A stretch of DNA of 64,000 nt from DASTFP01 sp963816855 (GTDB lineage: Bacteria; Verrucomicrobiota; Verrucomicrobiia; Chthoniobacterales; Terrimicrobiaceae), in NCBI GenBank assembly GCA_963816855.1, contig CAWFMA010000035.1:179878-243877 (forward strand), given 5' to 3'. A program made the translations under genes and the position numbers. The notes under the pieces were generated by a model that searched no databases, was not told the origin of the DNA, and worked only from the letters and a program-made list of their open reading frames with translations. Positions 15,617-24,547 of the stretch are shown one piece after another. Each line of letters begins with the position of its first letter. Positions within the stretch are counted from its first letter, which is position 1.

Positions 15617-18295
15617 TCAAGGGCCGGGGTTAACCTCCCTGCCCGTTGCGTGTTTGCGACACCAGGTTGCCGCCGCTTGGTTTCCTCGTTTCGCGGACTC
15701 TTCGTACCATTGCCGGGCTGCAACCGGTTGCGGAGCGCCGGTCAGTCCTCCCTCGAGCGCCATCGCATAGAAGTACATGTTCAAGGCATTGCCCCGGGCG
15801 GCTCCATCTTTCCAGAGCTTGACTGCATGATCACGGTCCATCGGCACACCGAAACCGTTGACGTACATTACCCCCAGGTTCGCTTGCGCATCGAGAAAGC
15901 CCATGTCCTTCGCCCGGGCGAAAAGACCGAAAGCTTCGCTTGGATTCGGATCCAGGGTGCCCGGCACGCCTTTTTTCAACAGGTCCCCGAGCATGTTCAT
16001 GGCGCTGGGATGCTCGAGGGCGGAAGCGGTCCGCAGCAATTCGACGGCTTGCGCCTCATTTTTCGCGATCCCCTTGCCATGAAGCAGACAGTCGGCGAGC
16101 GAAACCATTGCGTCAGTGTCGCCTCCGGCCGCGCCTTGCTGGAACCAGGCCACCGCCGCCGAAAAGTCCGGCGAATCGTTTCCAAGGCCGTTCGCCATCA
16201 TCAAGCCGGCTTGAGTCATCGCTTCGGTCTGTCCCTGGGCGGCGGCGGCGGCGAACCATTTCAGCGCCACCCGCGGATCGCTTTTTCGCAGCCATTCGCC
16301 GAGCAGCATTTGCGCGGAGACCACGTTGTGGCTGGCGGCCTGTTCGAGCGGCGCTCGCAGCAGGGCAAATTTCTCGGGTGTTAGCTGCCCCGCATTCGAC
16401 CGCAGGCGGGCCGCGATCATTTCCATTTCCTCCCGGGGTCCTTTCTTGTCGGGAGACGCGTCGAGGGCTCGAGAGAAATTCTTGAACGCTTCGGCGTCGT
16501 TGTCCGTTTCCTTGGCTCTTTCGGCAGCCTGCAAAAACGGCGCGGAGGGGTCTTCGCTCCGCGTCTGTTTTCCGGCAACGTTCTGCTCTTCGGGAGGCCG
16601 TGTCTCTGCGGGCGGCTTCTCAAGACTGGAAGTTGCTGCTCCAAGGGGAACCGCGCGATTTGGCCTGGCATCTTTCGGCGGTTCCCTGTGGAGGAAGAAC
16701 CAAACACCGGTTGCAACCAAGGCAACGCCAAAGATCACGCTTGCGCTAAGCACAGCGCCGAGAGGCGCGAGGCGAGCTTTTACCGCGCCTGGCGCCACGG
16801 GTTGCGAAGCGTTTCGCATCCCTTGCGAAGTGGGGAGCGGAGTCCGCGCGATAGGATCGGGCGCTTTTCGACGCAACGGTTTGGCGGAACCGAGCGCGGT
16901 GACAAGTGCCGCCGCAGTCTCATAGGCATCGAGCCGTTCGATTGCGTCGCGCAGCGCGGCGTTGGCCTCAGCCGAAAGGCTGGTCAGCGGCATCCACCGT
17001 CCCGCGGTCTGGGCGCGCATGCCCCCCAGAAGTTCGTAGGCAAGGAACGCCAATACGCGCGGGGCGGTTTGGAAGTCCTGCGCAAGATTCAAGGCGGGAA
17101 CTACCGTGGCGTCCGGGCTGGAATTCGCGGGCATGACAGAGTCGTCCGAGAAAGCAACGCTTGGCGGCATCGATTCGGTGAGATGTCCGCCAACGAGGTC
17201 CGCGGACGGAATCGTTATGTCCGCGAGGGTCAGCCCAGGAACCCTCGTCGAGGTGTCAAGTCTCGCGGCGATCGGATGCAACAGGATCAATGCTTCCTGC
17301 AGCGGGAGCGCTCGCCGGGTCTTCATGAGCTCCAGAAGGGTCAACCGGCGAGGCGCGTTCAGGCCGGCCGGCGAGGGCTTTTCGTTCGCAGGAACCCGCG
17401 CGTCAGCGGCTGGCAGGGAGTCTCGCGGGCCAACCACGGTTTGCAATGCCGCCTCCAGGCCGGCGCGCAATTCGGCGGGAGTCCGATACCGGTCGGCCGG
17501 ATCTTTGGCCAGCATTCGCCCGACCAGTCTTCGAACGTCCGCCGGCAAATCCTGCAGCGTTTCCAACGGCGGCGGCCTGGTGAGGTGTTGGGAGAGCACC
17601 TGCGCGAAGGAGCCGGAGAACGGCACGTGCCCGGAAAGCATCGTAAAAACAGTGACTCCCAGCGAATAGATATCTGATCGAATATCCACCTCCTGCCCGT
17701 TGATTTGCTCCGGGCTGGCATAGTAGGGAGTTCCATGAAATCCGGCCGCAGAAGCTTGCGCCAGGGCCGGGCTGGTAAAGTTTCCCGCGAGGAACTTCGC
17801 GAGTCCGAAATCGACGAGCTTGACCCTAAGCTCATCTTCGCCCCCTTGCATGAGCATGATGTTCGAAGGTTTTATGTCGCGGTGCACGAGGCCTTGGCGA
17901 TGCAGGGCAGCCAACGCCTGACAGACTTGCCCGGCGATTTCGAGCGCCATCGCCGGAGCAAGCTGGCTCTGCTCGCGAATCTTTTGGTCGAGGGTAATCC
18001 CCTCGATGAACTCCATGGCGTAGAAGATTTCTTCATCTTCCTCGCCCAGATAGGAGACGGCGGCCACCTGGGGATGACGGATCGCGGCAGCGACGCGGGC
18101 TTCGCGTTGAAAGCGCTCTCGTGTCAGATCGTCTCCGAGAAGGTCCGGTGCGATGATCTTGAGAGCCACATGGCGATGCAGGTTCGTATCAAATGCTTTA
18201 TAAGTTACGCCCATCGACCCGCGTCCCAAAACGTGAGGGGTCCCGTCCGGGTGAAAAATGATCTCGAAATGCTGATATCGGAGGTGCTTGGTCAT
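15617..18295 (-). CDS. Hanks-type Ser/Thr protein kinase with C-terminal Sel1 repeats
   Basis: 892 aa. N-terminal kinase domain with all key motifs: glycine loop LGRGSMGVTYKAF, catalytic lysine VALKII, HRDIKPSNIML, DFGLAKFL, and the activation segment end GTPYYASPEQI. One membrane helix lies near residues 520-545 (VIFGVALVATGVWFFLH). Beyond it are Sel1/TPR-like repeats typical of protein-protein interaction (AAAQGQTEAMTQAGLMMANG, AAGGDTDAMVSLADCLLHGK, DMGFLDAQANLGVMYVNGFG). The kinase would face the cytoplasm and the repeats the periplasm. Start is the ATG leading to MTKHLRYQHFEI; 19 upstream residues are not family-like. Neighbouring genes encode exported lipoproteins and an FHA-domain transporter. 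Confidence 0.93.
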   Translation of the reverse strand: MTKHLRYQHFEIIFHPDGTPHVLGRGSMGVTYKAFDTNLHRHVALKIIAPDLLGDDLTRERFQREARVAAAIRHPQVAAVSYLGEEDEEIFYAMEFIEGITLDQKIREQSQLAPAMALEIAGQVCQALAALHRQGLVHRDIKPSNIMLMQGGEDELRVKLVDFGLAKFLAGNFTSPALAQASAAGFHGTPYYASPEQINGQEVDIRSDIYSLGVTVFTMLSGHVPFSGSFAQVLSQHLTRPPPLETLQDLPADVRRLVGRMLAKDPADRYRTPAELRAGLEAALQTVVGPRDSLPAADARVPANEKPSPAGLNAPRRLTLLELMKTRRALPLQEALILLHPIAARLDTSTRVPGLTLADITIPSADLVGGHLTESMPPSVAFSDDSVMPANSSPDATVVPALNLAQDFQTAPRVLAFLAYELLGGMRAQTAGRWMPLTSLSAEANAALRDAIERLDAYETAAALVTALGSAKPLRRKAPDPIARTPLPTSQGMRNASQPVAPGAVKARLAPLGAVLSASVIFGVALVATGVWFFLHREPPKDARPNRAVPLGAATSSLEKPPAETRPPEEQNVAGKQTRSEDPSAPFLQAAERAKETDNDAEAFKNFSRALDASPDKKGPREEMEMIAARLRSNAGQLTPEKFALLRAPLEQAASHNVVSAQMLLGEWLRKSDPRVALKWFAAAAAQGQTEAMTQAGLMMANGLGNDSPDFSAAVAWFQQGAAGGDTDAMVSLADCLLHGKGIAKNEAQAVELLRTASALEHPSAMNMLGDLLKKGVPGTLDPNPSEAFGLFARAKDMGFLDAQANLGVMYVNGFGVPMDRDHAVKLWKDGAARGNALNMYFYAMALEGGLTGAPQPVAARQWYEESAKRGNQAAATWCRKHATGREVNPGP

Positions 18296-18370
18296 CCCTC
18301 TCGTGATGAAAAGTTGGCCGCGCCCGAAGGATCCGGCAATTCGGCCTGCCAAGGCAGGGCCAGAACGATT

Positions 18371-19126
18371 CTAATCTCGGAAACGGATTTCATAGCTCTC
18401 GCTTGCGCGAGGAGTCTTTGAGCCCGGCGGGGCGGGCTCCGACCGGGAATCCGTAGGGCGCGACGGCTGCGACGGAGGAGCGCCCCGCTCATCCCAGTTG
18501 ATGACCCGCGCGCCGTACCCCTTCGATGATTGGCCGTCGCCCGGAGACTGAAAAGGTGAGGGTTGTTCTTGAGCGCGTCTTCCCAGGCTCGATTGGCTAG
18601 CAGCCCTTGCCGAAGCAGCCGCCTGCATTTCCCGCAGCGCGGGCTGTCCGGGCATCTTCCATTCTCCATCAGCCGTCCCGCGCGCTTCGAAGGAAATTGG
18701 GGGAACCTCGGGCGTCTGGGCGGAAGTGGCGTTCGGCCGGAGGCTCAGCTCCAGCGAAATGCGATAAGGCTCCTCTTCGTCAAAGACATAGATGAATTTT
18801 CCGCGGCGCAACGCTGCGGGACGGTATCCGGGGAAGCTGGCAATAACGTCCTCCTCGAGACGCTTGGCGGCTTCCTCAAACTTTGCTTGAAGGACCGCGA
18901 CAGGATGGATCTCGAGACCTAAGCGATGGTCCGCCTCGTCGTTCTTCTGCCGTATTGCCTGGTCCCGCTCTTGTTCCGCCCGACGGATTCTCTCCCGAAG
19001 CTCAGCCAGCTCCTTCTGAAGACTCACATCTCCTCCTTCGCAAGACAGCAGCAATCCCGGCAGCAGGAACGCAAGGGCCATGCGGGCCAGCCGAAGCCGG
19101 CAGCGCGGCGAGTTTTTTGTTTTCAT
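18371..19126 (-). CDS. Predicted lipoprotein with coiled coil
   Basis: About 251 aa. The signal peptide MALAFLLPGLLLSC ends in a lipobox cysteine. It is followed by a clear coiled coil (ELAELRERIRRAEQERDQAI), then a domain containing FEEAAKRLEEDVIASFPGYR and KFIYVFDEEEPYRISLELSL, and a long low-complexity Pro/Ser/Gln-rich tail ending SYEIRFRD. I do not recognise the family. Located just upstream of the kinase gene on the same strand (75-base gap), so probably co-transcribed. The start is the ATG giving MKTKNSPRCRLRLA; a further 8 residues upstream are possible. Confidence 0.6.
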   Translation of the reverse strand: MKTKNSPRCRLRLARMALAFLLPGLLLSCEGGDVSLQKELAELRERIRRAEQERDQAIRQKNDEADHRLGLEIHPVAVLQAKFEEAAKRLEEDVIASFPGYRPAALRRGKFIYVFDEEEPYRISLELSLRPNATSAQTPEVPPISFEARGTADGEWKMPGQPALREMQAAASARAASQSSLGRRAQEQPSPFQSPGDGQSSKGYGARVINWDERGAPPSQPSRPTDSRSEPAPPGSKTPRASESYEIRFRD

Positions 19127-19176
19127 GGGAGAAAAAGGCCTTACAAACACAATGAGCTGTTCCCATTCTCACTTCG

Positions 19177-20028
19177 ATGCAAGCGCCATCTTTTTCGCTT
19201 TTCCTCTTCTCCCTTCTGCTTTTCTCGACCAGCCTGACGGGCCGCCTGAACGCTGAGGATAAAGGCAAGCCCGAAGATGCGCCGCCAAAGGCGCCCTTTG
19301 ACCCAAGCCAAGCTCACGGTTCGCGGCTCCCGCTTCCGAGTCCCTACGACAAGATGTTGGCAATCGAGGTGGCGGCCCAGGGGAAAAAAATTCAATGGAA
19401 GAAAGTCTATGACGCCGTGGCCATCGATCTGGACGCCAATTCCTGTCCGGACAGGACGTCCGCCGCCCTGGCCTTGGGAGTCAAGATCGCGGACGGGCTC
19501 GTCGCCGTGAAATCACAGGACATCGAAAAATTGAACTCCTGCGCGACGCAGATCGAGTCGATCGCGAAAAAACTTGGTGCCGGCGACGACGAACTCAAAC
19601 GGGCGCGCTTGGTTCGTGAAAATGCCAACAAGGGGAGGTGGCTGGACGTCTTTCTCGAGCTGGGATTTCTGCAAGCGGACATTATGAAAATTCTCAATCG
19701 TGAGGAAAATGCTAACGAGCGAAAGCTAATTATCGCTTCGGGATGGATGCAAGGCGCGCGCCATATTACCTACTATCTGAACGAGAACTATGACCCGGAG
19801 ATTTCCAATGTCCTGAGGGAACCGCTGCTCGTTGGGGAGTTGGAAAAGGAAATCCAAGGGTTGCCTGCGCAGAGCCTGACCCACCCGCGCGTCAAGGCTT
19901 TGCCTTCCGCTTTCGAGCAGGCCCTGGCTCTGGTATCGGTAGAAAAGGATCAGCCGGTTTCCAAACAAAACGTTGCAAAGTTAAAGGCCATTGCCGACGC
20001 GGCAGTGAAATCCGCGCTCGACCAGTGA
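19177..20028 (+). CDS. Exported protein of unknown function
   Basis: 283 aa with an N-terminal signal peptide (LFLFSLLLFSTSLTGRLNAED). The mature part is mainly helical: LALGVKIADGLVAVKSQD, a cysteine pair (NSCPDRT and NSCATQI) that could form a disulfide, and LELGFLQADIMKILN. I recognise no family with confidence. It is divergent from the lipoprotein/kinase pair and is followed after 36 bases by another exported protein on the same strand. Confidence 0.65.
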   Translation: MQAPSFSLFLFSLLLFSTSLTGRLNAEDKGKPEDAPPKAPFDPSQAHGSRLPLPSPYDKMLAIEVAAQGKKIQWKKVYDAVAIDLDANSCPDRTSAALALGVKIADGLVAVKSQDIEKLNSCATQIESIAKKLGAGDDELKRARLVRENANKGRWLDVFLELGFLQADIMKILNREENANERKLIIASGWMQGARHITYYLNENYDPEISNVLREPLLVGELEKEIQGLPAQSLTHPRVKALPSAFEQALALVSVEKDQPVSKQNVAKLKAIADAAVKSALDQ

Positions 20029-20064
20029 GCGATATCCGCTTAAACAAATGGGAAAGAGCAGACG

Positions 20065-20589
20065 ATGAATAGGAGGATTTCGCGCGTCTTATGTTTGATC
20101 GTGGTCGTTTGGTTGCGCGCGGATTTCGCGTGTGCCGATCCCGCCGAAGCGGAGGACACCGCCTATCGAATGGCAAAAAAATACACGGACAAGGGATTTG
20201 CCATGGCCCCGACTGATCATTCGGGCGTTTGCGGCGGCGGCACAGCCATAGAATTCCTGGTCCCGGTGAACAAGGGACTCGACTATGTGTTTCTGGTCGG
20301 CACGGATTTGGCGGCGCGGGACGTGGATATCTATGTGTATGACGACGTGGGAGGGCTTATTCTCGACGACCGCCGACCCGGGAGGCTGGCCGGGGTCCAA
20401 TTTCGCTCGAGTTACAACGGCACGACGAAGGTCTACATGCACATGGCAAGTTCGATTGGCCTGGCCTCATGGTACGTCCTCGTTGGCCGTCGCGGGTCGG
20501 TCAAGGCGGAAACGACCCAACCCACCGCCAACGGCCCTGGGGGGCCGACCGAAGCGGGTCCGGGCAATTCCGCCGCCGTGGTGCCCTGA
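20065..20589 (+). CDS. Exported beta-rich protein of unknown function
   Basis: 174 aa. Signal peptide CLIVVVWLRADFACA. The mature protein has a central pattern of alternating hydrophobics (DYVFLVGTDLAARDVDIYVY, GTTKVYMHMASSIGLASWYV) that resembles a small beta-sandwich domain, and a Thr/Pro/Gly-rich tail. An upstream GGAGG lies only within the coding start (MNRRISR is preceded by AGACG), so the start is chosen by signal-peptide fit. No family recognised. Confidence 0.6.
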   Translation: MNRRISRVLCLIVVVWLRADFACADPAEAEDTAYRMAKKYTDKGFAMAPTDHSGVCGGGTAIEFLVPVNKGLDYVFLVGTDLAARDVDIYVYDDVGGLILDDRRPGRLAGVQFRSSYNGTTKVYMHMASSIGLASWYVLVGRRGSVKAETTQPTANGPGGPTEAGPGNSAAVVP

Positions 20590-20611
20590 GACACTTTGCC
20601 TATCCTTAGCC

Positions 20612-20824
20612 ATGAAATTCCCCTTGATCCTTTTGCCAATAGTTGCCGCCGGGATGTGCGCCGGCACGTCGTGCACGAAGACCTACTACGTTGATCGCCC
20701 CGTCTACGTGGAGCCGACTCCCAGGCCGAAGCCGGTCTCACGAGCAACGCCCAGACCCAGGCCGCGGGTGGACAATCCGGATTCTTTCGACGCGGTTACC
20801 AAGCCGACAACCTACAGCAATTGA
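20612..20824 (+). CDS. Small proline-rich lipoprotein
   Basis: 70 aa. MKFPLILLPIVAAGMCAGTS then C: a signal peptide with a lipobox-like AGTSC. The mature part is short and Pro/Arg-rich (VEPTPRPKPVSRATPRPRPR), probably extended. It lies 22 bases after the preceding exported-protein gene and 55 bases before the FHA-ABC transporter gene, so it may belong to that transcript. No function is assignable. Confidence 0.6.
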   Translation: MKFPLILLPIVAAGMCAGTSCTKTYYVDRPVYVEPTPRPKPVSRATPRPRPRVDNPDSFDAVTKPTTYSN

Positions 20825-20879
20825 GGTGGCGGCGCTTTCGCGGCGCTTGAGGAACTAAGTTTTCGCAAGCTCCCATTCG

Positions 20880-23645
20880 ATGCGCGGCCTCCTGGTTATT
20901 TTCGAGAAAGGCGAAGGCCGCACGGAGGAGCTGCCAAAAGACACCCTGCACCTTGCCTGGGATCAGGAGAACCGCCTGATCCTCCAACATCCGGGGTGCG
21001 TTTCCAATCCGCTCGCGGCCGTCGCGTGGAACGAAGCACAGGGGACCTGGCTGATGTCGTCGACAAGCGGGACCGTCCCCGCGATCAAATTCGAGAACGG
21101 AGGGGCGCTACCGGCGAACTTGCTGCTCAACGATGGCGATATCCTGACCATTGGATCATCGATCGCGCTGTTCCGGAGGTTTCCAGCTCCGCCGGTCTTT
21201 CGTGGAAAGCCGTGCGCGGAGCTTCCCTTGGACCGGGTCTCCCGGTTGTGCTTCGGCCGCGTGGCGGAAGCTGCATCTCCGGACGAGGAGGTCGTGTTTC
21301 TCGATTCGCAAGACCGGCGGATCTCCCGGCGCCATTTGACGCTTTGGCGCCAGGACCGGGATTTTCTTTTGCGCGACGAGAGTCCGACGGGGACATTTCT
21401 GAACGGACAGCGCTTTGAAAGCCACAGATTGGTGGTTGGGGACCGTTTTCAACTGGGCGGATACAGCTTCGAGTTCACCGGAATTTCCTTGCGGCGCACG
21501 CGTCCGAGAATCGGCGCCAAGGTCGAGGCGACCGACGTGGGGTTTCGCGCCGCGGGCCGCACGATCCTCAGCGGGATCAATCTTCATATCGACCAATGCA
21601 CTTTTTCAGGTATTCTGGGCGGGAGCGGACAGGGAAAGTCCACCCTACTCAATGCGCTTTGCGGCCTGAACCCTCCGACCAGCGGCGCGGTCCTCATCCA
21701 GGGCCGATCAGCCGCCGCCGGGAGGGACACGTTGGGCATCGGCTTTGTTCCACAGGATGACATTGTTCATCCGGAATTGCGCGTCGAGGATGCGGTGCTC
21801 TTCAGCGCTCGGCTGCGGCTGGACCCTCGGATTCCCGCTTATCCGCTGCGTCTGCTCGTCGGCGAGACGATCCAGAGACTCGGCCTCGGCGAGCACCGGC
21901 ACCAGCGAATCTTCCAGCTTTCCGGGGGACAACGGAAACGCGTAAGCATCGCGACCGAGTTTCTCGACAAACCGGCGGTGCTCTTTTTGGACGAGCCCTC
22001 CTCCGGCTTGGATCCGGCCACGGAGTTTGCCCTGATGAAAATATTGCGGGGCCTCGCCGCGCATGACTGCACGGTCATTTGCACCACGCACGTGCTCGGG
22101 CGCGCCTATTTGTTCGACAAGATCATTTTCATTCATGGCGGACGGGTGGTTTTCGACGATTCGCCCGACAAGGCTTACGACCATTTTCAGGTCGACAGTC
22201 TCGATCAGGTATACATTCGGCTCGCCGAGGAGGAGCGTAACGCCGGCCAATGGGCGGAGAGTTTCAAGCCGGCAGCGGCCGGGCGTCCCCTGCTTCGCGA
22301 GCCCGACCTTTCTTCCTTCGAAGAGACGAGCCCGGTCGGAAGGCGCCGCCCCGGTTTTTTTCATTCGCTCGCGATTTTGATCCAGCGGCAATGGTGTATT
22401 CTCGCGGCGGACAAGCTGAATCTCCTCTTCCTGCTTGCTCAACCCATCTTCATTGCGATGCTTGTCGGCTGGGTGGCCGAGGATTACGTCCTGCGGATGT
22501 TTCTTTGCGTCGTCGCCACCTTGTGGTTTGGGTGTAGCAACGGAGCGCAGCAAATCATCAGGGAGTTGGCGGTCTTTCGTCGCGAGCGCATTTGCGGCCT
22601 GGGCCTCAACGGCTACCTGTGCAGCAAGTATCTCTTTCTGGGGGTGATCACCGGTTTTCAGGCCTTGCTTCTGTTGATCATCGCCCAGACTACCTCGCAC
22701 CTTGTGAGGCCGGCAAAAGTAACGGCCGGCGAGTTCTACGCCGAGCTGCAAACCGCCACCAGGTCTAGGATTCCGGTTTCACAGGCGACCGGCGAGGAAG
22801 CCGGCTTCGAAGCGATCGACGCAGGTCCGGACGTTCAAAAATCCGAGCCGCCAGCAGTCGTCGCGAGCCGGCCCGGCTTCGGTTCGCGAGCCGCTCTTTG
22901 GTCGGTGGCCCGGATTGGATGGTTTTTCGAGCTGCGTTGGAATCTGCGCGACGCTGTAGAGATGGCCTCTAAATCCCCGGGCGGGGTGCTCGCCACGACA
23001 ATTGGCTTGAAATTTCTCGCGCTTGCGGCGACCGCGGTCGTCGGCGTGGCCATCGGCTTGGCGATTTCGGCGCTGGTGCAAAATAGCGCCCAGGCGGTTA
23101 TGTGGGTCCCCTTGCTGCTCATTCCCCAAATCCTTTTTGGAGGCGTGGTGCTCAGTCTTCCGGAATTGTCGGCGGGAGCGAGGGCGGTGTGCATGGTAAT
23201 CCCCAGTTTTTCATGCGAGCGGCTTATGGACGTCTCGAACGTCTATGGACAAGCCCTTCCGCTTTTGAGCAACCGGACCAAGCTGCCGCTTTTTCTTACC
23301 CCGGGAGAAAAGGAGACCGTTCGCTGGCGCATTGTCGGGCGGGACTACACCGAGTCCTACGACGAACTCTCCCCCGATAACACGTCCTGGCAGAATCTCA
23401 CCGTGTTTCCTTTTGCCGTGGGCCGCCACCGGCACGAATATACCGAAGTGCACACCGCCGGCGGCTCAACGAGACGAATATTTAACGAAACGACTGAGTC
23501 GCGGGACGACGTGCGCTACTCCAAAGGCCGGGTGTTTCTCAATCTCGGGCCAACTGGTTCTTCGTGTCTCGTGCTGGGCCTTTGGGTCGGGCTCTGCTAC
23601 GGAGGCACGGCCTTGGCGCTTGCCGGTCGCCAGAAAGGAAAATAA
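20880..23645 (+). CDS. FHA-domain ABC-2 type exporter (ATPase and permease fused)
   Basis: 921 aa. Residues 1-100 may be a degenerate FHA domain. A clear FHA domain follows (LCFGR, RRISRRHLTLW, TGTFLNGQRF), a phosphothreonine-reading module. The ABC ATPase has Walker A GGSGQGKST (about 248-256), Q-loop FVPQDDIVH, signature LSGGQRKRVS, Walker B AVLFLDEPSSGLDP and the switch His CTTHVLG. The C-terminal half is an ABC-2 permease starting near residue 515 (LLFLLAQPIFIAMLVGWV), with a hydrophilic insert around 620-680 and a C-terminal extracytoplasmic loop. Resembles ABCG-like half transporters with N-terminal FHA. Substrate unknown. Confidence 0.9.
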   Translation: MRGLLVIFEKGEGRTEELPKDTLHLAWDQENRLILQHPGCVSNPLAAVAWNEAQGTWLMSSTSGTVPAIKFENGGALPANLLLNDGDILTIGSSIALFRRFPAPPVFRGKPCAELPLDRVSRLCFGRVAEAASPDEEVVFLDSQDRRISRRHLTLWRQDRDFLLRDESPTGTFLNGQRFESHRLVVGDRFQLGGYSFEFTGISLRRTRPRIGAKVEATDVGFRAAGRTILSGINLHIDQCTFSGILGGSGQGKSTLLNALCGLNPPTSGAVLIQGRSAAAGRDTLGIGFVPQDDIVHPELRVEDAVLFSARLRLDPRIPAYPLRLLVGETIQRLGLGEHRHQRIFQLSGGQRKRVSIATEFLDKPAVLFLDEPSSGLDPATEFALMKILRGLAAHDCTVICTTHVLGRAYLFDKIIFIHGGRVVFDDSPDKAYDHFQVDSLDQVYIRLAEEERNAGQWAESFKPAAAGRPLLREPDLSSFEETSPVGRRRPGFFHSLAILIQRQWCILAADKLNLLFLLAQPIFIAMLVGWVAEDYVLRMFLCVVATLWFGCSNGAQQIIRELAVFRRERICGLGLNGYLCSKYLFLGVITGFQALLLLIIAQTTSHLVRPAKVTAGEFYAELQTATRSRIPVSQATGEEAGFEAIDAGPDVQKSEPPAVVASRPGFGSRAALWSVARIGWFFELRWNLRDAVEMASKSPGGVLATTIGLKFLALAATAVVGVAIGLAISALVQNSAQAVMWVPLLLIPQILFGGVVLSLPELSAGARAVCMVIPSFSCERLMDVSNVYGQALPLLSNRTKLPLFLTPGEKETVRWRIVGRDYTESYDELSPDNTSWQNLTVFPFAVGRHRHEYTEVHTAGGSTRRIFNETTESRDDVRYSKGRVFLNLGPTGSSCLVLGLWVGLCYGGTALALAGRQKGK

Positions 23646-23664
23646 CGGCTGTTCCGACTTTCCG

Positions 23665-24198
23665 ATGAACCTCGAGTCCTTCCAAATGACTCCACTTGTG
23701 CAGATCCTGGCGGGCTCCGCCCTGTTGCTTTTCGGCCGGAGGCTTTTCTGGTTGTTCGTCGGAGTGGTGGGTTTCATCGCCGGGATGCGCCTGGGGACGG
23801 AAGCATTTCAGGGAAAGCCCGAACTGGTCGTGCTCCTGATCGCCGTGGGCATCGGTATCCTGGCGGCCCTCCTCGCTATTGTTCTTCAGAAAGTAGCGGT
23901 TGCGTTGGCCGGGGGCGTGGCGGGAGGTCTGGCAGCAATTCAAATTGCTTCGGCGCTTGGCGTAACCGGCGCAGCGAGCCGCTGGATTTTCTTTGGGATC
24001 GGCGCCGTGCTGGCCGCGATCCTGCTGTTGCTTGTCTTTGACTGGGCTCTCATCGTTCTCTCGGCGCTCAGCGGCGCGAGTCTGATCGGTGACGCGCTTC
24101 CCATCGACCATGCCGCGCGGTTGATCGCCACCGCGGTATTTTTCGTCGTCGGTGTGTTCCTGCAGGCGAGGGGCTTGGCGGGCCGTGCGGTCGCGTGA
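23665..24198 (+). CDS. Multi-helix membrane protein, DUF4203/TMEM198-like
   Basis: 177 aa with about seven closely spaced hydrophobic segments (ILAGSALLLFGRRLFWLFVG, VVLLIAVGIGILAALLAIVL, WIFFGIGAVLAAILLLLVF). The glycine-rich helix pattern and length match the TMEM198/DUF4203 group; this assignment is by pattern only. It lies 19 bases downstream of the FHA-ABC exporter and is likely co-transcribed. Confidence 0.6.
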   Translation: MNLESFQMTPLVQILAGSALLLFGRRLFWLFVGVVGFIAGMRLGTEAFQGKPELVVLLIAVGIGILAALLAIVLQKVAVALAGGVAGGLAAIQIASALGVTGAASRWIFFGIGAVLAAILLLLVFDWALIVLSALSGASLIGDALPIDHAARLIATAVFFVVGVFLQARGLAGRAVA

Positions 24199-24264
24199 CC
24201 GCGTTAAGGCGCGCCTTTGGGTGCCCGAGGTCGAATTAAGTCCTCCAGGGCTTCTTTTTTCATT

Positions 24265-24292
24265 TTGACAGCCCGAGACGCTTTGTTAGGTT
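24265..24292 (+). promoter_or_regulatory. Sigma-70 type promoter for tRNA-Thr/tuf operon
   Basis: A perfect -35 TTGACA (24265-24270) followed after 16 bases by TAGGTT (24287-24292) as a weaker -10. It precedes tRNA-Thr by about 140 bases, with no ORF between. This is the only consensus-like promoter I see ahead of the tRNA-tuf-tRNA-secE-nusG group. Confidence 0.5.
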
Positions 24293-24428
24293 TGGCGTCC
24301 CTTCTATTTCAGGGACAGAAGACGCTAACCGTTTCCGCAATCAACGGGACGGCTGGGGTCTTGCACTCTTTTGCAGGAGGGAATCAACGCATATGCGCCA
24401 AGCTCTTGCACTCGGTTTTGCCGCCAAC

Positions 24429-24504
<76 letters not shown>

Positions 24505-24547
24505 CCCGTAGGACAGGCGCCTACCCAAATCTAACGCACCCATAAAG

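Noticed and set aside
15592..15620. Inverted repeat TTGACAA-N15-TTGTCAA upstream of the glycine-zipper lipoprotein gene
   Set aside because: Could be an operator or part of a promoter (TTGACA on the minus strand), but there is no good -10 and no regulator gene nearby, so support is too thin for a feature.
24289..24330. Hairpin in the tRNA-Thr/tuf leader (GGTTTGGCGTC against GACGCTAACC)
   Set aside because: The 5' arm overlaps the proposed -10 element and so may not be in the transcript; no riboswitch class matches.
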